Source: Halothiobacillus neapolitanus (lineage in GTDB: Bacteria > Pseudomonadota > Gammaproteobacteria > Halothiobacillales > Halothiobacillaceae). Taken from it: a DNA stretch of 42,406 nt. The position numbers and the translations under genes were made by a program. Shown piece after piece: positions 30,499-41,360 of this stretch. The stretch is taken from positions 1 to 42,406 of the forward strand of contig DZCK01000001.1 in the NCBI GenBank assembly GCA_022730245.1, given 5' to 3'. Numbering within the stretch: position 1 is the stretch's first letter; each line of letters opens with the position of its first letter. Below the pieces are notes generated by a model. It saw nothing but the letters and a program-made list of their open reading frames with translations, was not told the origin of the DNA and searched no databases.

Positions 30499-31158
30499 TT
30501 AAACAACACCTTGGGCGCGAATGAAATCCATCATCTGCGCTTCGACGGCCTCAATCGTGAGATGGCTTGAATCAATCACCAAGGCATCGGGGGCGGGAAT
30601 CAATGGCGCCACCGCCCGATTTCGATCCCGATCATCCCGAGCCTGTATCTCTTCGATGAGGGCGGCTAAATTAGCACTTAAACCATTCCCGATCAACTGT
30701 TTATAACGCCGGTCGGCACGAATTTGTGCACTGGCATCTAAAAAGATTTTTACCGAGGCGCTGGGAAAGACCACCGTGCCCATATCTCGGCCATCGGCCA
30801 CAAGCCCAGGCGCTTGCGCAAACGCGCGCTGCCTTGCCAGCAGGGCCGCGCGTACATCAGGGCGCGCGGCAATTTGCGAGGCCATTGCGCCGGTTTGCTC
30901 GGTGCGCAACACCGAATCAACGCCGACCTCATCTAAATAGGCTGCGCCTGCGGCATCAAAACGCACGTTCAGGGTTTCTGCCACGTCGGCGACCTCGGCT
31001 GCGCTGAGATCAATCTGTTGTTTTTGCGCCGCGAGTGCCGTGAGGCGATACAAAGCGCCCGAATCCAACAAATGAAAGCCTAAGTGTTGCGCCAATCTGC
31101 GGGCTAACGTGCCTTTACCCGAACCACTAGGCCCATCAATGGTAATGATGGGCATCAT
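30499..31158 (-). CDS. cmk: Cytidylate kinase
   Basis: MPIITIDGPSGSGKGTLARRLAQHLGFHLLDSGALYRLTAL; starts within the aroA stop region. Confidence 0.95.
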   Translation of the reverse strand: MMPIITIDGPSGSGKGTLARRLAQHLGFHLLDSGALYRLTALAAQKQQIDLSAAEVADVAETLNVRFDAAGAAYLDEVGVDSVLRTEQTGAMASQIAARPDVRAALLARQRAFAQAPGLVADGRDMGTVVFPSASVKIFLDASAQIRADRRYKQLIGNGLSANLAALIEEIQARDDRDRNRAVAPLIPAPDALVIDSSHLTIEAVEAQMMDFIRAQGVV

Positions 31159-32513
31159 GCATGGGCTCCCAGCGCAACGGTATCTTGCAAACCACCGCCG
31201 CAGCGGCGAAATAGGCTGGCAAATCCGGGAAATGACGTTTCGACAAACTCGCAATTGTGAATGGTAATTACGCCCTGCGCGCGCAGACCGGCGACCGCAA
31301 AAGCCATCGCGATTCGATGGTCCCCTTCGCTCCAAATTTCGGCAGAACCCAAAGGGGTCGCTTCATCGCCCCGCCCGTTAATCACCATGCCATCCGCCGT
31401 GGGCGTCGCGTCAATACCCAGTTTTTGTAAGCCATCGGCCATGACCGCAATGCGATCCGATTCTTTAACCCGCAGCTCTTCGGCACCAGTTAATACGGTG
31501 CGACCCACCGCGCAAGCGGCGGCGATAAATAACACCGGAAACTCATCAATAGCCAAAGGCACCAACGATTCTGGAATATCAATGCCCGAAAGTTGGGCGC
31601 TTTTTATTTGAATATCCGCGACCGGCTCTCCCCCCACTTCGCGCAGATTGTGCAAGGTAATATCGGCGCCCATGAGGTTTAGGATATCGATAATGCCGGT
31701 GCGTGTCGGGTTCATCCCGACATGCAACAGGGTAATGTCGGCCTCAGGCGCAATGCTGGCCGCAACCATAAAAAAGGCGGCTGAAGAAATATCTGCCGGC
31801 ACTTCGATTGCTCGGGCGGCAAGGTGCCCGCCGCCCACAACGCAGGCAGTTGATTCGCTTCGATTCACGGCATACCCAAACCCTGTGAGCATGCGTTCGG
31901 TGTGATCTCGCGTGGGCGCGGGCTCAGTAACACAGGTTGCGCCTGTCGCATAAAGCCCGGCCAAAAGCACGCACGATTTAACCTGTGCGCTGGCCATGGG
32001 CAACACATAATTGATGGCATGGAGCGTTTGCCCGCCGCGAATGATGAGCGGTGAGCGCCCGCCCTCAGCCGATTCAATCACGGCACCCATCTGGGTTAAT
32101 GGGTCAATCACCCGCTTCATCGGCCGCCGCGATAATGATTCATCACCTTCAAGCACGGTATCGAAGGCCTGCCCTGCGAGAATACCGGCCATCAAGCGCA
32201 TAGATGTGCCTGAATTCCCTACATACAAGGGCTGGGCGGGCGGGCGTAAACCCTGCAAACCTGCGCCTTCAATCCGTACATAGCCATCCACCGGATCGCT
32301 GATGCTGACCCCCATCGCCCGAAAACACCGCAAGGTATTAAGGCTATCTTCACCTTGTAAAAACCCGGTTACCTCAGTGATGCCACAAGCGAGCGCGCCC
32401 AGCATAATCGAACGATGCGAGATGGATTTATCGCCCGGCACGCGCAAATGCCCTGTTAATGGGGCTAAATGGGCTTGGGTGCGGTAGGTGACCGCAGGGG
32501 TGGCAGTATTCAT
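31155..32513 (-). CDS. aroA: 3-phosphoshikimate 1-carboxyvinyltransferase
   Basis: GHLRVPGDKSISHRSIMLGALA, YVGNSGTSMRLMAGILAGQ. Confidence 0.97.
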   Translation of the reverse strand: MNTATPAVTYRTQAHLAPLTGHLRVPGDKSISHRSIMLGALACGITEVTGFLQGEDSLNTLRCFRAMGVSISDPVDGYVRIEGAGLQGLRPPAQPLYVGNSGTSMRLMAGILAGQAFDTVLEGDESLSRRPMKRVIDPLTQMGAVIESAEGGRSPLIIRGGQTLHAINYVLPMASAQVKSCVLLAGLYATGATCVTEPAPTRDHTERMLTGFGYAVNRSESTACVVGGGHLAARAIEVPADISSAAFFMVAASIAPEADITLLHVGMNPTRTGIIDILNLMGADITLHNLREVGGEPVADIQIKSAQLSGIDIPESLVPLAIDEFPVLFIAAACAVGRTVLTGAEELRVKESDRIAVMADGLQKLGIDATPTADGMVINGRGDEATPLGSAEIWSEGDHRIAMAFAVAGLRAQGVITIHNCEFVETSFPGFASLFRRCGGGLQDTVALGAHA

Positions 32514-32536
32514 GAAACACACTCAACGATTTGAAA

Positions 32537-33424
32537 TTAGGAAGGATGCGCCACAGAGGGCTGATACAAAGCATCGCGCGCAGCCTTGGCATCGCAAAAT
32601 AGAAGCTCAACCCCCGCGTGATCACCCGCATCAATTAAACGGCGCAAAAGCAACAATTCGTCTAAATAGTGGTCGAGCATGGGTAATAACTCATCGCGAT
32701 TGGCAACACAAATATCTCGCCACATATGCGGATCGGAGCTGGCGATGCGGGTAAAATCACGAAAGCCGCCCGCCGCATAGCGAAACACTTCGTAGCGCTC
32801 CTCTAGTCGCGAGAGCGCCGAAACCAAGCCAAATGCGGCCAAATGGGGCAAGTGGCTCGTAGCGGCCAGCACATGATCGTGATGCTGCACATCCATTTGC
32901 TCAACCACCGCCCCCACCGATGTCCAAAGCGCCACGGCCTGTGCCACCCGATCGGCTGGGTTTTCAGGCAATGGCGTCAAAATCACGCGATGATTGACAA
33001 ACAGCGAGGAGAACGCCGCGTCTGGCCCACTGCGCTCGGTGCCCGCAATGGGGTGCCCTGGCACAAACTGAGCCCACTGCGCGGGCTGTAAAACAGCTTT
33101 TGCCGCAGCCACGATGCTGCCTTTAACACTGCCGCCATCGGTTACCAAGGCATGCGGCTCAAGGGTGGCGGCCATCGCTTGAAAAACACCCGCCATGGCT
33201 TGAACCGGAGTGGCGATAAAGACCACATCCGCCCCACGCACCGCCTCAGCCACGGAATCAACCGAGCGGTCAATTAAACCCAGCTCGCAGGCGCGAAGGC
33301 GCGTTTGTAATTGGCGGCTATAACCCACCACCTCGCCCACCAGCCCTTTTTCTTTAAGCGCCAAACTCAAAGAACCGCCAATCAGGCCAAGCCCGATTAA
33401 TGCCAACCGTTCAATTTTAACCAA
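32537..33424 (-). CDS. tyrA: Prephenate dehydrogenase
   Basis: LALIGLGLIGGSLSLALKEKGL...FVPGHPIAGTERSGPDAA. Confidence 0.93.
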   Translation of the reverse strand: MVKIERLALIGLGLIGGSLSLALKEKGLVGEVVGYSRQLQTRLRACELGLIDRSVDSVAEAVRGADVVFIATPVQAMAGVFQAMAATLEPHALVTDGGSVKGSIVAAAKAVLQPAQWAQFVPGHPIAGTERSGPDAAFSSLFVNHRVILTPLPENPADRVAQAVALWTSVGAVVEQMDVQHHDHVLAATSHLPHLAAFGLVSALSRLEERYEVFRYAAGGFRDFTRIASSDPHMWRDICVANRDELLPMLDHYLDELLLLRRLIDAGDHAGVELLFCDAKAARDALYQPSVAHPS

Positions 33425-33426
33425 GA

Positions 33427-34611
33427 CTAGCGCGCCTCGGCTCGAAGTTGGGCTAAGACCTTATCCAAGGCAACAAGAACCCGCTCATTTTGCGTATTCG
33501 TGCCAATGGTGATGCGAATATGACAAGAAAGCCCGCCGGTATCGGCTCGCCCACCCAACGGGCGAATAATGACACCCTCTTTAAGCAAGGCATCAAACAC
33601 AAGTCCCGCCGGAAAACCCACGGCTACCGTGACAAAATTGGCCAGAGAAGGAATAACCGCTAAGTTGCGTTCGGCAAACGCGGCCAGCATCAACGCAAGC
33701 CCTGCCGCATTGACGGTGCGGCTGTGCTCGATAAATTCATCATCGCCCAACGCCGCTTCTGCGGCTTTCAAGGCCAAGCTATTCACATTAAATGGCTGAC
33801 GCACGCGATCAAGCATCGCAATCACCTCGGGCGCGCCGACTGCAAAACCAACCCGCAGCGCGGCCAGTCCATAAATTTTTGAGAAGGTGCGGGTGACCAG
33901 CACATTAGAAAATTCACGCGCCAGCTCCAAGCCATCGGGAAACCGGCCATCGGCATACCACTGTCGATCCACGTATTCGCTATAGGCTTCATCCAGCACA
34001 ACCAACACATGCGGCGGCACGGCATGCAAAAATGCCCGCAATTGCGCCTCATCCACCCAAGTGCCCGTGGGGTTATTGGGATTAGCCAAAAACACCACCG
34101 ATGTGTGGGCATCAATGGCAGCCGCCATGGCGATTAAATCGGCGCCATAAGGCATTGTGGGGTGGGTTGCGAGCAGTGCCGGTACAATTTTAGCGTTGGC
34201 GCCCGTGGCTTGAGTCGCCAAGGCGTACACGGCAAACGCATGAGCCGAAAACACGGCATTGCGCCCCGGCGCCAAATACGCGCGCGCAGCAAGCTCTAGC
34301 AAATCATTAGAGCCATTGCCCAAAATAATACCTGCTGGCGCCCAATTAAATGCGTGGGCGATAGCCCCTTTCAGCGCATATCCGCCCCCATCGGGATAAA
34401 TATGCAAATCGGTTAAATCGTGCAGCGCTTGGCGCGCTCTCGGGCTGGCACCTAAGGGATTTTCATTTGAGGCCAGTTTAAGAATATCGGTTAAACCGAA
34501 CTCCCGCGCGACTTCATCAATGGGCTTGCCAATGACGTAAGGGGAAATCACCTGCACATAATCCAATGCTTGGGTAGCCAGCTTCTGGCCATGAAGTTCA
34601 GACTGACTCAC
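33427..34611 (-). CDS. hisC: Histidinol-phosphate aminotransferase family
   Basis: KLASNENPLGASPRA, FLANPNNPTGTWVDEAQL, DEAYSEYV, TRTFSKIYGLAALRVGFAVG. Confidence 0.92.
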   Translation of the reverse strand: MSQSELHGQKLATQALDYVQVISPYVIGKPIDEVAREFGLTDILKLASNENPLGASPRARQALHDLTDLHIYPDGGGYALKGAIAHAFNWAPAGIILGNGSNDLLELAARAYLAPGRNAVFSAHAFAVYALATQATGANAKIVPALLATHPTMPYGADLIAMAAAIDAHTSVVFLANPNNPTGTWVDEAQLRAFLHAVPPHVLVVLDEAYSEYVDRQWYADGRFPDGLELAREFSNVLVTRTFSKIYGLAALRVGFAVGAPEVIAMLDRVRQPFNVNSLALKAAEAALGDDEFIEHSRTVNAAGLALMLAAFAERNLAVIPSLANFVTVAVGFPAGLVFDALLKEGVIIRPLGGRADTGGLSCHIRITIGTNTQNERVLVALDKVLAQLRAEAR

Positions 34612-34647
34612 GCGTGATTACCTTAAAAATCTTAAAGTGAAGAGGCT

Positions 34648-35808
34648 TTAGGCACAAAGCGCGCGCGGGTAAGAACCCAAAACGCGTAACGAGCCGCAAA
34701 AAGGCTGCATTTGCGCGAGGGCTTGTTGCACCCGCTCATCGGTTTGATGGCCTTCAAAATCGATAAAAAACACATAATCCCACACTCGATCGCGGGCAGG
34801 GCGAGATTCAACCCGCGTCACATCAATACCGAAATCCGCCAAGGGTGCCAAAAGACGGGCCAAGGCGCCCGGTTCGTTGTTCACCGATAGCACGAGCGAG
34901 GTTTTATCCGCGCCTGAAGCGGGCACCGCATCCCGACCAATCACCACAAAACGGGTCGTGTTGAACACGCTGTCTTGAATATTGGCCGCCACCACCTGCA
35001 AACCATATTGTTCAGCCGCAAGGGCAGGACCAATGGCAAAGATTTCCACCGATTCTGCCGCCAAACGCGCCGCCTCGCCATTGCTTTGCACGGCCATGCG
35101 CTCAATGCCGGGGTAGTGCACATCCAGCCATTCTCGACACTGCGCCAAAGACTGGGCATGCGACACAATCCGTACCGGCGCGCAACCTAAAGCATCTGCC
35201 CGCGCGAGGAGCTGTTGATCGATTTTAAGTGACAGCTCACCACAAATCTGAATATCCCCAGCACCCCAAGCACTGGTGGCTGAACCGAAAGCCAGCGCAT
35301 CTAAGGTTTGAGAAACGCTGCCTTCGGTCGAGTTTTCAACCGGCACCACCCCAAAATCGACAGAACCTGCGGCCACGGCGCGAAACACTTCAGGAATGCC
35401 CGGCTCAAGCATCAAGCGTGCCCCATGACCAAACGCGCGCAACGCTGCCTGCTGTGAAAACGTGCCCGAGGGGCCAAGGCAGGCCACGTTAAGCGGTTGC
35501 TCAAGAGCCAAACAGGCCGACATGATTTCCCGAAACAACCAAACCATTGTGTCGCCCGCTAATGGCCCTGGGTTTCGGGCACGCACGCGGGCAAGCACCT
35601 GAGCTTCACGCTCAGGGCGATAAAACGATGATAGCGGTTCGTTGCTGGCGATCTTGATTTCCGCCACGCGCTCAGCCAAGCGAGCCCGTTGAGAAATAAG
35701 CGCAATCAACTCACTATCGAGCGCATCAATTTGTTGGCGAACCTCAGCTAGTGTGCGCGGCGGTGGATTATCTCGCCAGCCACCGGCCACATCCGCAGAA
35801 CCAATCAC
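34648..35808 (-). CDS. pheA: Bifunctional chorismate mutase/prephenate dehydratase (P-protein)
   Basis: Chorismate mutase region (RQQIDALDSELIALISQRARLAERVAEIK), PDT region (LGPSGTFSQQAALRAFG...VPVENSTEGSV), ACT region (NEPGALARLLAPLADFGIDVTRVESRPA). Confidence 0.95.
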   Translation of the reverse strand: MIGSADVAGGWRDNPPPRTLAEVRQQIDALDSELIALISQRARLAERVAEIKIASNEPLSSFYRPEREAQVLARVRARNPGPLAGDTMVWLFREIMSACLALEQPLNVACLGPSGTFSQQAALRAFGHGARLMLEPGIPEVFRAVAAGSVDFGVVPVENSTEGSVSQTLDALAFGSATSAWGAGDIQICGELSLKIDQQLLARADALGCAPVRIVSHAQSLAQCREWLDVHYPGIERMAVQSNGEAARLAAESVEIFAIGPALAAEQYGLQVVAANIQDSVFNTTRFVVIGRDAVPASGADKTSLVLSVNNEPGALARLLAPLADFGIDVTRVESRPARDRVWDYVFFIDFEGHQTDERVQQALAQMQPFCGSLRVLGSYPRALCA

Positions 35809-35819
35809 TTGAGCAATCC

Positions 35820-36983
35820 TTACAGTACGCGGATGCGCAAAATGCCGTTAATGGCACGCAACGCGGCCAAGGTTTGCTCGGAAACCGAGGAATCAACATC
35901 AATCAGGGTATACGCCAACTGTTTGCGTGATTCGTTCATCAAACGCTCAATATTCACGTTCGATTGCCCCAAAATATGCGAAATTTGGCCGACCATATCC
36001 GGCATATTGCGATTCGCAATCGCTAGGCGCTGAGCACCCGAACGCGCCATGCGCACTTCTGGGAAGTTAACAGAATTGCGAATATTGCCATTTTCTAGGT
36101 AATCTTTAATTTGATCGGCCACCATAACCGCGCAGTTATCTTCCGCTTCACCCGTTGAAGCCCCCAAGTGCGGGAACGTCAAGCAGCGCGGGTGATTTTT
36201 AGTCAAGTTACCCGGAAAATCAGATACATACGCATGTGCTTTACCGGCATCCAAAGCGGCAACCATAGCCACTTCATCTACAATGCCTTCACGCGCAAAA
36301 TTCAAAACCACCACGTTTTCTTTCATAAATGCCAATCGCTCAGCGTTAATGAGGTGGCGTGTTGCATCCATCAAAGGCACATGAAAGCTAACAAAATCTG
36401 CTTTGGCCAGCACTTCATCGACACTGCTCGCTTGGTGCACTTCAGGCGACAATTCCCAAGCACGTTCAATACTAATGCCCGGATCAAAACCGATCACACG
36501 CATGCCTAAGGCTTTGGCGGCATTCGCAACCCGCACACCAATCGCCCCGAGGCCAATCACACCCAACGTGCGCCCCGGTAATTCAAAGCCCACAAAATCT
36601 TTTTTGCCCGCTTCTACGGCTTTATGGATTTCTTCATCTGTGCCGGAAAGGCCACGGGCAAAATCCCAAGCCGCACCTAAGTTGCGAATCGACATCAACA
36701 TGCCGGCCATAACCAGCTCTTTAACTGCATTGGCATTCGCGCCCGGTGCGTTGAACACCACCACGCCCTGCTCGCTCATTTTCTCGACAGGAATATTATT
36801 CACGCCAGCGCCGGCACGGCCAATCGCCAGCACCGAAGCGGGCAAGGTCATGTCGTGCATTTTGGCCGAACGCACCAAAATGGCATCCGCCGAATCAATC
36901 GGCGCACCCACGGTGTATTTATCGGCAGGCAAACGGTCGGTGCCTTTATTGGATATTGCATTCAGGGTATGAATCTTGAACAT
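35820..36983 (-). CDS. serA: D-3-phosphoglycerate dehydrogenase with ACT domain
   Basis: GRAGAGVNNIPVEKMSEQGVVVFNAPGANANAVKEL, GLGAIGVRVANAAKALGMRVIGFDP, C-terminal ACT. Confidence 0.9.
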   Translation of the reverse strand: MFKIHTLNAISNKGTDRLPADKYTVGAPIDSADAILVRSAKMHDMTLPASVLAIGRAGAGVNNIPVEKMSEQGVVVFNAPGANANAVKELVMAGMLMSIRNLGAAWDFARGLSGTDEEIHKAVEAGKKDFVGFELPGRTLGVIGLGAIGVRVANAAKALGMRVIGFDPGISIERAWELSPEVHQASSVDEVLAKADFVSFHVPLMDATRHLINAERLAFMKENVVVLNFAREGIVDEVAMVAALDAGKAHAYVSDFPGNLTKNHPRCLTFPHLGASTGEAEDNCAVMVADQIKDYLENGNIRNSVNFPEVRMARSGAQRLAIANRNMPDMVGQISHILGQSNVNIERLMNESRKQLAYTLIDVDSSVSEQTLAALRAINGILRIRVL

Positions 36984-37004
36984 GGTGGAGCCTCTCTAAA
37001 AATA

Positions 37005-38093
37005 TTAACCGTGACGCTGAGCGAAATCGTGCATAAAGGTGATGAGCGCATCAACCCCAGCCTCAGGCATGGCATTGTAAATACTGGCGCGCATGCCTCC
37101 AACCGAGCGGTGCCCCGCCAAAGCCGACAAGCCCGCTTTTTCAGATTCAGCCAAGAAGGGTTTATCCAGCGCGTCATCTTTTAAAATAAACGGCACGTTC
37201 ATCCAAGAACGGGCATTAACAGCCACTGGATTGCGATAAAAACCTTGGCTTTGATCAATGGCCGCGTAGAGTTTTTTCGCTTTACGCTCATTGATTTCTG
37301 TCATGGCTGAAATTCCGCCCTTGGCGAGCAAGCGCTCAAACACCAAACCTGCGATATACCACGCGTAGGTGGGCGGCGTGTTGTACATTGAGCCATTACT
37401 ACTGTGGATTTTGTAATCAAACATAGCTGGCACGTCTTTACCCGCATGACCAATCAAATCGTCACGCACAATGGCAATAGTCAAGCCCGCAGGTCCAATG
37501 TTCTTCTGCGCACCCGCATAAATAATGCCGAATTTCGACACATCGACGGGGCGCGACAAAATGGTGGACGACATATCGGCCACCAAAGGAACCGCCCCCG
37601 TATCGGGCACATAATCAAACTCAACGCCGGCAATGGTTTCATTCGGTGTGTAATGGGCAAAAGCCGCATGGGGATTAAACGCGAGCTCATGCGCGGCTGG
37701 TAGCAGGGTGTATTTGCTTGATTGGGTATCGGCAACCACATTGACGCTCATAAACCGTTTGGCTTCTGCAATGGCTTTTTCAGACCAGTGACCCGTATTT
37801 AAATAATCCGCCGACCCATCACCTCGCGAGCTTAGGTTCATCGGGATCATTGCGAACTGCGCCGAGGCGCCGCCCTGCAAAAACAGCACTTTATAATTCT
37901 CAGGAATGGCCATCAATGTGCGCAAATCTGCTTCTGCTTTTTCGGCAATCGCCACAAATTTCTTACCACGATGGCTCATTTCCATCACCGACATGCCCGT
38001 GCTGTCGCAATCGAGCATTTCATCACGCGCCCGCGCCAACACATCTTCGGGCAATATCGCGGGTCCCGCGCCAAAATTAAATACACGCGCCAT
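37005..38093 (-). CDS. serC: Phosphoserine aminotransferase
   Basis: MARVFNFGAGPAILPEDVLARARDEMLDCDSTGMSVMEMSHRG. Confidence 0.97.
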   Translation of the reverse strand: MARVFNFGAGPAILPEDVLARARDEMLDCDSTGMSVMEMSHRGKKFVAIAEKAEADLRTLMAIPENYKVLFLQGGASAQFAMIPMNLSSRGDGSADYLNTGHWSEKAIAEAKRFMSVNVVADTQSSKYTLLPAAHELAFNPHAAFAHYTPNETIAGVEFDYVPDTGAVPLVADMSSTILSRPVDVSKFGIIYAGAQKNIGPAGLTIAIVRDDLIGHAGKDVPAMFDYKIHSSNGSMYNTPPTYAWYIAGLVFERLLAKGGISAMTEINERKAKKLYAAIDQSQGFYRNPVAVNARSWMNVPFILKDDALDKPFLAESEKAGLSALAGHRSVGGMRASIYNAMPEAGVDALITFMHDFAQRHG

Positions 38094-38153
38094 GTTCACT
38101 CCCGATCTGTAATCAAAATAAACTGTTAAACAAAAAGATTAAAACCTTCGCGC

Positions 38154-40787
38154 TCACACCGAATCGGGCGCGGCCGCATCATCATCCTTGAGCAACAAAT
38201 CCTCAACCGGCTGCATCGCTGCAGACAATGCCGTGTCAGACTCATTCAATTCTGGCACATCCAAACCCGCAACCGCCGCGAGTTGAACCAGTTTTTCGTT
38301 ATCGCCCAAACGAATCAGAATCACACCTTGCGTATTGCGCGACACAGAAGAAATTTGGCTAATTTCGGTTCGAACCAAGGTACCCGCATCAGAGATGAGA
38401 ATGACCTCATCATCATCCTGCACCAAGGCCGCGCCGACCAAATGGCCATTGCGCTCACTGGTTTGGATGGCAATAACACCCTGCCCACCACGCCCTTGCA
38501 AGGGGAAATCATCGATCGGCGTCCGCTTACCATAGCCATGCTCGGTGGCGGTAAGCACTTGGCCGGCACCCACCACGATTAACGACACCACCTTTTGCGC
38601 ATCATCAATACGAATACCGCGAACGCCGCCGGCCGTGCGTCCCATCGACCGAACATCTTCCTCAGCAAACCGAATTGATTTACCCGCGTTACTAAAGAGC
38701 ATGAGTTCTTTTTTGCCATCGGTTAACGCCGCGCCCACCAAGCGGTCATCATCACGCAAATCAATCGCAATAATACCGGCTTGTCTTGGCCGTGAAAAAT
38801 CATTCAAGGGTGTTTTCTTCACCTGACCTGTCGCAGTCGCAAAGAAAATATAGTGATCGTCCACAAAATGACGTACCGGCAGCAAGGCATTGACCCGCTC
38901 ACCGTCTTGCAAAGGCAGAATATTCACAATCGGCCGACCCCGCGCACCGCGTGCGCCTTGGGGTAATTGGTACACTTTGCGCCAATACACCCGACCCAAA
39001 TTGGTAAACATTAACGCCCAAGCATGGGTACTGGCCACCAGCAGTTGCTCGATGACATCTTCATCTTTCATCCGTGTAGACGACTTGCCGCGTCCACCCC
39101 GACGTTGACTTTGGTATTCACCCAATGATTGCGTTTTGATATACCCCTCGCGAGATAACGTGACCACGCGGTCTTCTTCGGCAATTAAATCTTCGATCGA
39201 TAAATCTTCGTAATCAAACACGATCTCGGTGCGCCGCGTATCCCCATATTCATCAAGCATAGCGGTCAATTCATCGCGAATGACCTGCATTAAACGCGTT
39301 TCAGAGCGCAAAATACCCAAAAGATCAATAATTTTATCGAGCAGACCTCGATATTCATCAATAATTTTATCTTGCTCAAGCCCCGTTAAACGGTTCAATC
39401 GCATCTCTAAAATTGCCTGCGCCTGCTCAGTGGAGAGCCGATAAGTGGCATCCGTCTGCATGCCAAACTCAACAGGCAAAGTTTCAGGGCGCGAGGCCTG
39501 CGCATCGGCACGCTCCAGCATCGTACGCACAAGTCCTGAATCCCAATCTTGCGCCATTAATGACACGCGCGCCTCAACCGAGGTGGGTGCCGCTTTAATT
39601 AGCGCAATCATGGCATCAATGTTTGCCAGCGCAACGGCCAAACCTTCTAAAATATGCGCGCGCTCACGGGCTTTGCGCAAATCAAATAGCGTTCGACGGG
39701 TCACCACTTCACGGCGATGCCGTAAAAACACGGTCAATATTTCTCGCAAGCCCAAGGTGCGCGGCTGGCCATCCACAATGGCCACCATATTAATGCCGAA
39801 CACGCTCTGCATTTGGGTTTGCTGGTATAAATTGTTGAGCATCACATCGGGTAATTCACCACGCCGCAATTCAATAACAATCCGCATGCCATCTTTATCG
39901 GACTCATCACGCAACTCGGTGATGCCTTCAATTTTTTTCTCACGAACCAACTCAGCGATCCGCTCAATCAAACGGGCTTTATTTACCTGATACGGCAATT
40001 CAGTCACGATGATAATGGCTTTGCTCGCGCGCTCATCTTCTTCAAAATGCGTGCGCGCCCGCATCACAACCCGCCCACGACCCGTGAGGTACGCCTCACG
40101 AATACCCGCCGCGCCATTAATAATACCTGCGGTCGGGAAATCGGGGCCAGGTACAAAACTCAGCAAGGTTTCATCATCAATACCCGCATCGTCAATCAAG
40201 GCGATGGTGGCATTTAAGATTTCATTCAGATTATGCGGCGGGATATTAGTCGCCATGCCGACTGCAATACCCGAAGAACCATTGACAAGAAGATTAGGAT
40301 AGCGGGCAGGAAAAACCGTCGGCTCGCGCTCAGAACCATCGTAGTTCTCAACGAAATCAACCGTTTCCTTTTCCAGATCCGCCTGCAACTCGTGCGCAAT
40401 TTTGGCCATACGCACTTCGGTATACCGCATCGCCGCAGGCGCATCCCCATCGACAGAACCAAAGTTACCCTGGCCATCGATCAGCATATAACGCATAGAG
40501 AAGTTTTGCGCCATACGAACCAAAGCGTCATAAACCGCCGTATCGCCATGCGGGTGATATTTACCGATCACATCACCGACGACCCGCGCCGATTTTTTAT
40601 ACGGCTTATTCCAGTCGTTACCCAGATCGCGCATGGCATACAAAACGCGACGGTGCACAGGCTTTAAACCATCGCGGGCATCGGGCAGCGCTCGCCCGAC
40701 AATCACACTCATCGCATAATCAAGATATGAACGGCGCATCTCGTCTTCGAGATTGACCTTAAACACCTCTTGCGCAAATTCAGACAT
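38154..40787 (-). CDS. gyrA: DNA gyrase subunit A
   Basis: [66 protein letters not shown]. Confidence 0.98.
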   Translation of the reverse strand: MSEFAQEVFKVNLEDEMRRSYLDYAMSVIVGRALPDARDGLKPVHRRVLYAMRDLGNDWNKPYKKSARVVGDVIGKYHPHGDTAVYDALVRMAQNFSMRYMLIDGQGNFGSVDGDAPAAMRYTEVRMAKIAHELQADLEKETVDFVENYDGSEREPTVFPARYPNLLVNGSSGIAVGMATNIPPHNLNEILNATIALIDDAGIDDETLLSFVPGPDFPTAGIINGAAGIREAYLTGRGRVVMRARTHFEEDERASKAIIIVTELPYQVNKARLIERIAELVREKKIEGITELRDESDKDGMRIVIELRRGELPDVMLNNLYQQTQMQSVFGINMVAIVDGQPRTLGLREILTVFLRHRREVVTRRTLFDLRKARERAHILEGLAVALANIDAMIALIKAAPTSVEARVSLMAQDWDSGLVRTMLERADAQASRPETLPVEFGMQTDATYRLSTEQAQAILEMRLNRLTGLEQDKIIDEYRGLLDKIIDLLGILRSETRLMQVIRDELTAMLDEYGDTRRTEIVFDYEDLSIEDLIAEEDRVVTLSREGYIKTQSLGEYQSQRRGGRGKSSTRMKDEDVIEQLLVASTHAWALMFTNLGRVYWRKVYQLPQGARGARGRPIVNILPLQDGERVNALLPVRHFVDDHYIFFATATGQVKKTPLNDFSRPRQAGIIAIDLRDDDRLVGAALTDGKKELMLFSNAGKSIRFAEEDVRSMGRTAGGVRGIRIDDAQKVVSLIVVGAGQVLTATEHGYGKRTPIDDFPLQGRGGQGVIAIQTSERNGHLVGAALVQDDDEVILISDAGTLVRTEISQISSVSRNTQGVILIRLGDNEKLVQLAAVAGLDVPELNESDTALSAAMQPVEDLLLKDDDAAAPDSV

Positions 40788-41360
40788 TATTAATCCTTAA
40801 GATTCCACACACCGCTCAATCCGGATTGAGAGCATCGACACGCTTGGGCATACGCCAAGAAAAAAGAGCGCGAAGTTTACCACAAGATAATAAGTACGCA
40901 CGCCAAGTGCGGTTTAAACGGCATAGATAGCCCCCAATGCCAATTTGACTCATGAGGCACGGGGCAACAAAAACCAAGCCCTCATCAACCACTGCACCCG
41001 CATGAAACATTAAGGCGTATCGCAATTGCCACGCTTGTTGCTACAAGACAACAAAAATACCTCGACAATTAAAGGCAGTAAAAACCCGCACTTTGAGCAA
41101 TGAATATTTTACATATAATTCAGTGCATTAAGAATAAATTCTGGCTTTATAAACTCAATCAAAACTCACTTAAAGGGCGAGAACGCCCCGAATAAATGCG
41201 ACAAAAACCCGCATTCGACCGGCACCGCACCCAGCGCCAACACACTGTTTGCGCTTTATAGCCGCCAACCGCTACTATTCATCCATGAATCGGGCATAAT
41301 AGTTTCCGCATCATGCTTAACATTCTCATGAGTCCATTTTAGAGAAAGGAGACCTTACAG

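Noticed and set aside
36403-36972. 189-aa plus-strand ORF
   Set aside because: Antisense to serA; shadow ORF with no domain.
39445-39990. 181-aa plus-strand ORF
   Set aside because: Antisense to gyrA, with low-information Ser/Arg-rich translation typical of shadow ORFs.
40530-40560. GyrA QRDR residue Thr at the position equivalent to E. coli Ser83 ([10 protein letters not shown])
   Set aside because: Thr is the wild-type residue in many bacteria, and Asp87 is retained; not evidence of quinolone resistance.
41093-41119. Possible promoter TTGAGC-15 bp-TATAAT upstream of the OmpA gene
   Set aside because: Spacer of 15 bp is suboptimal and the site is ~240 nt from the ATG; too weak to list as a feature.
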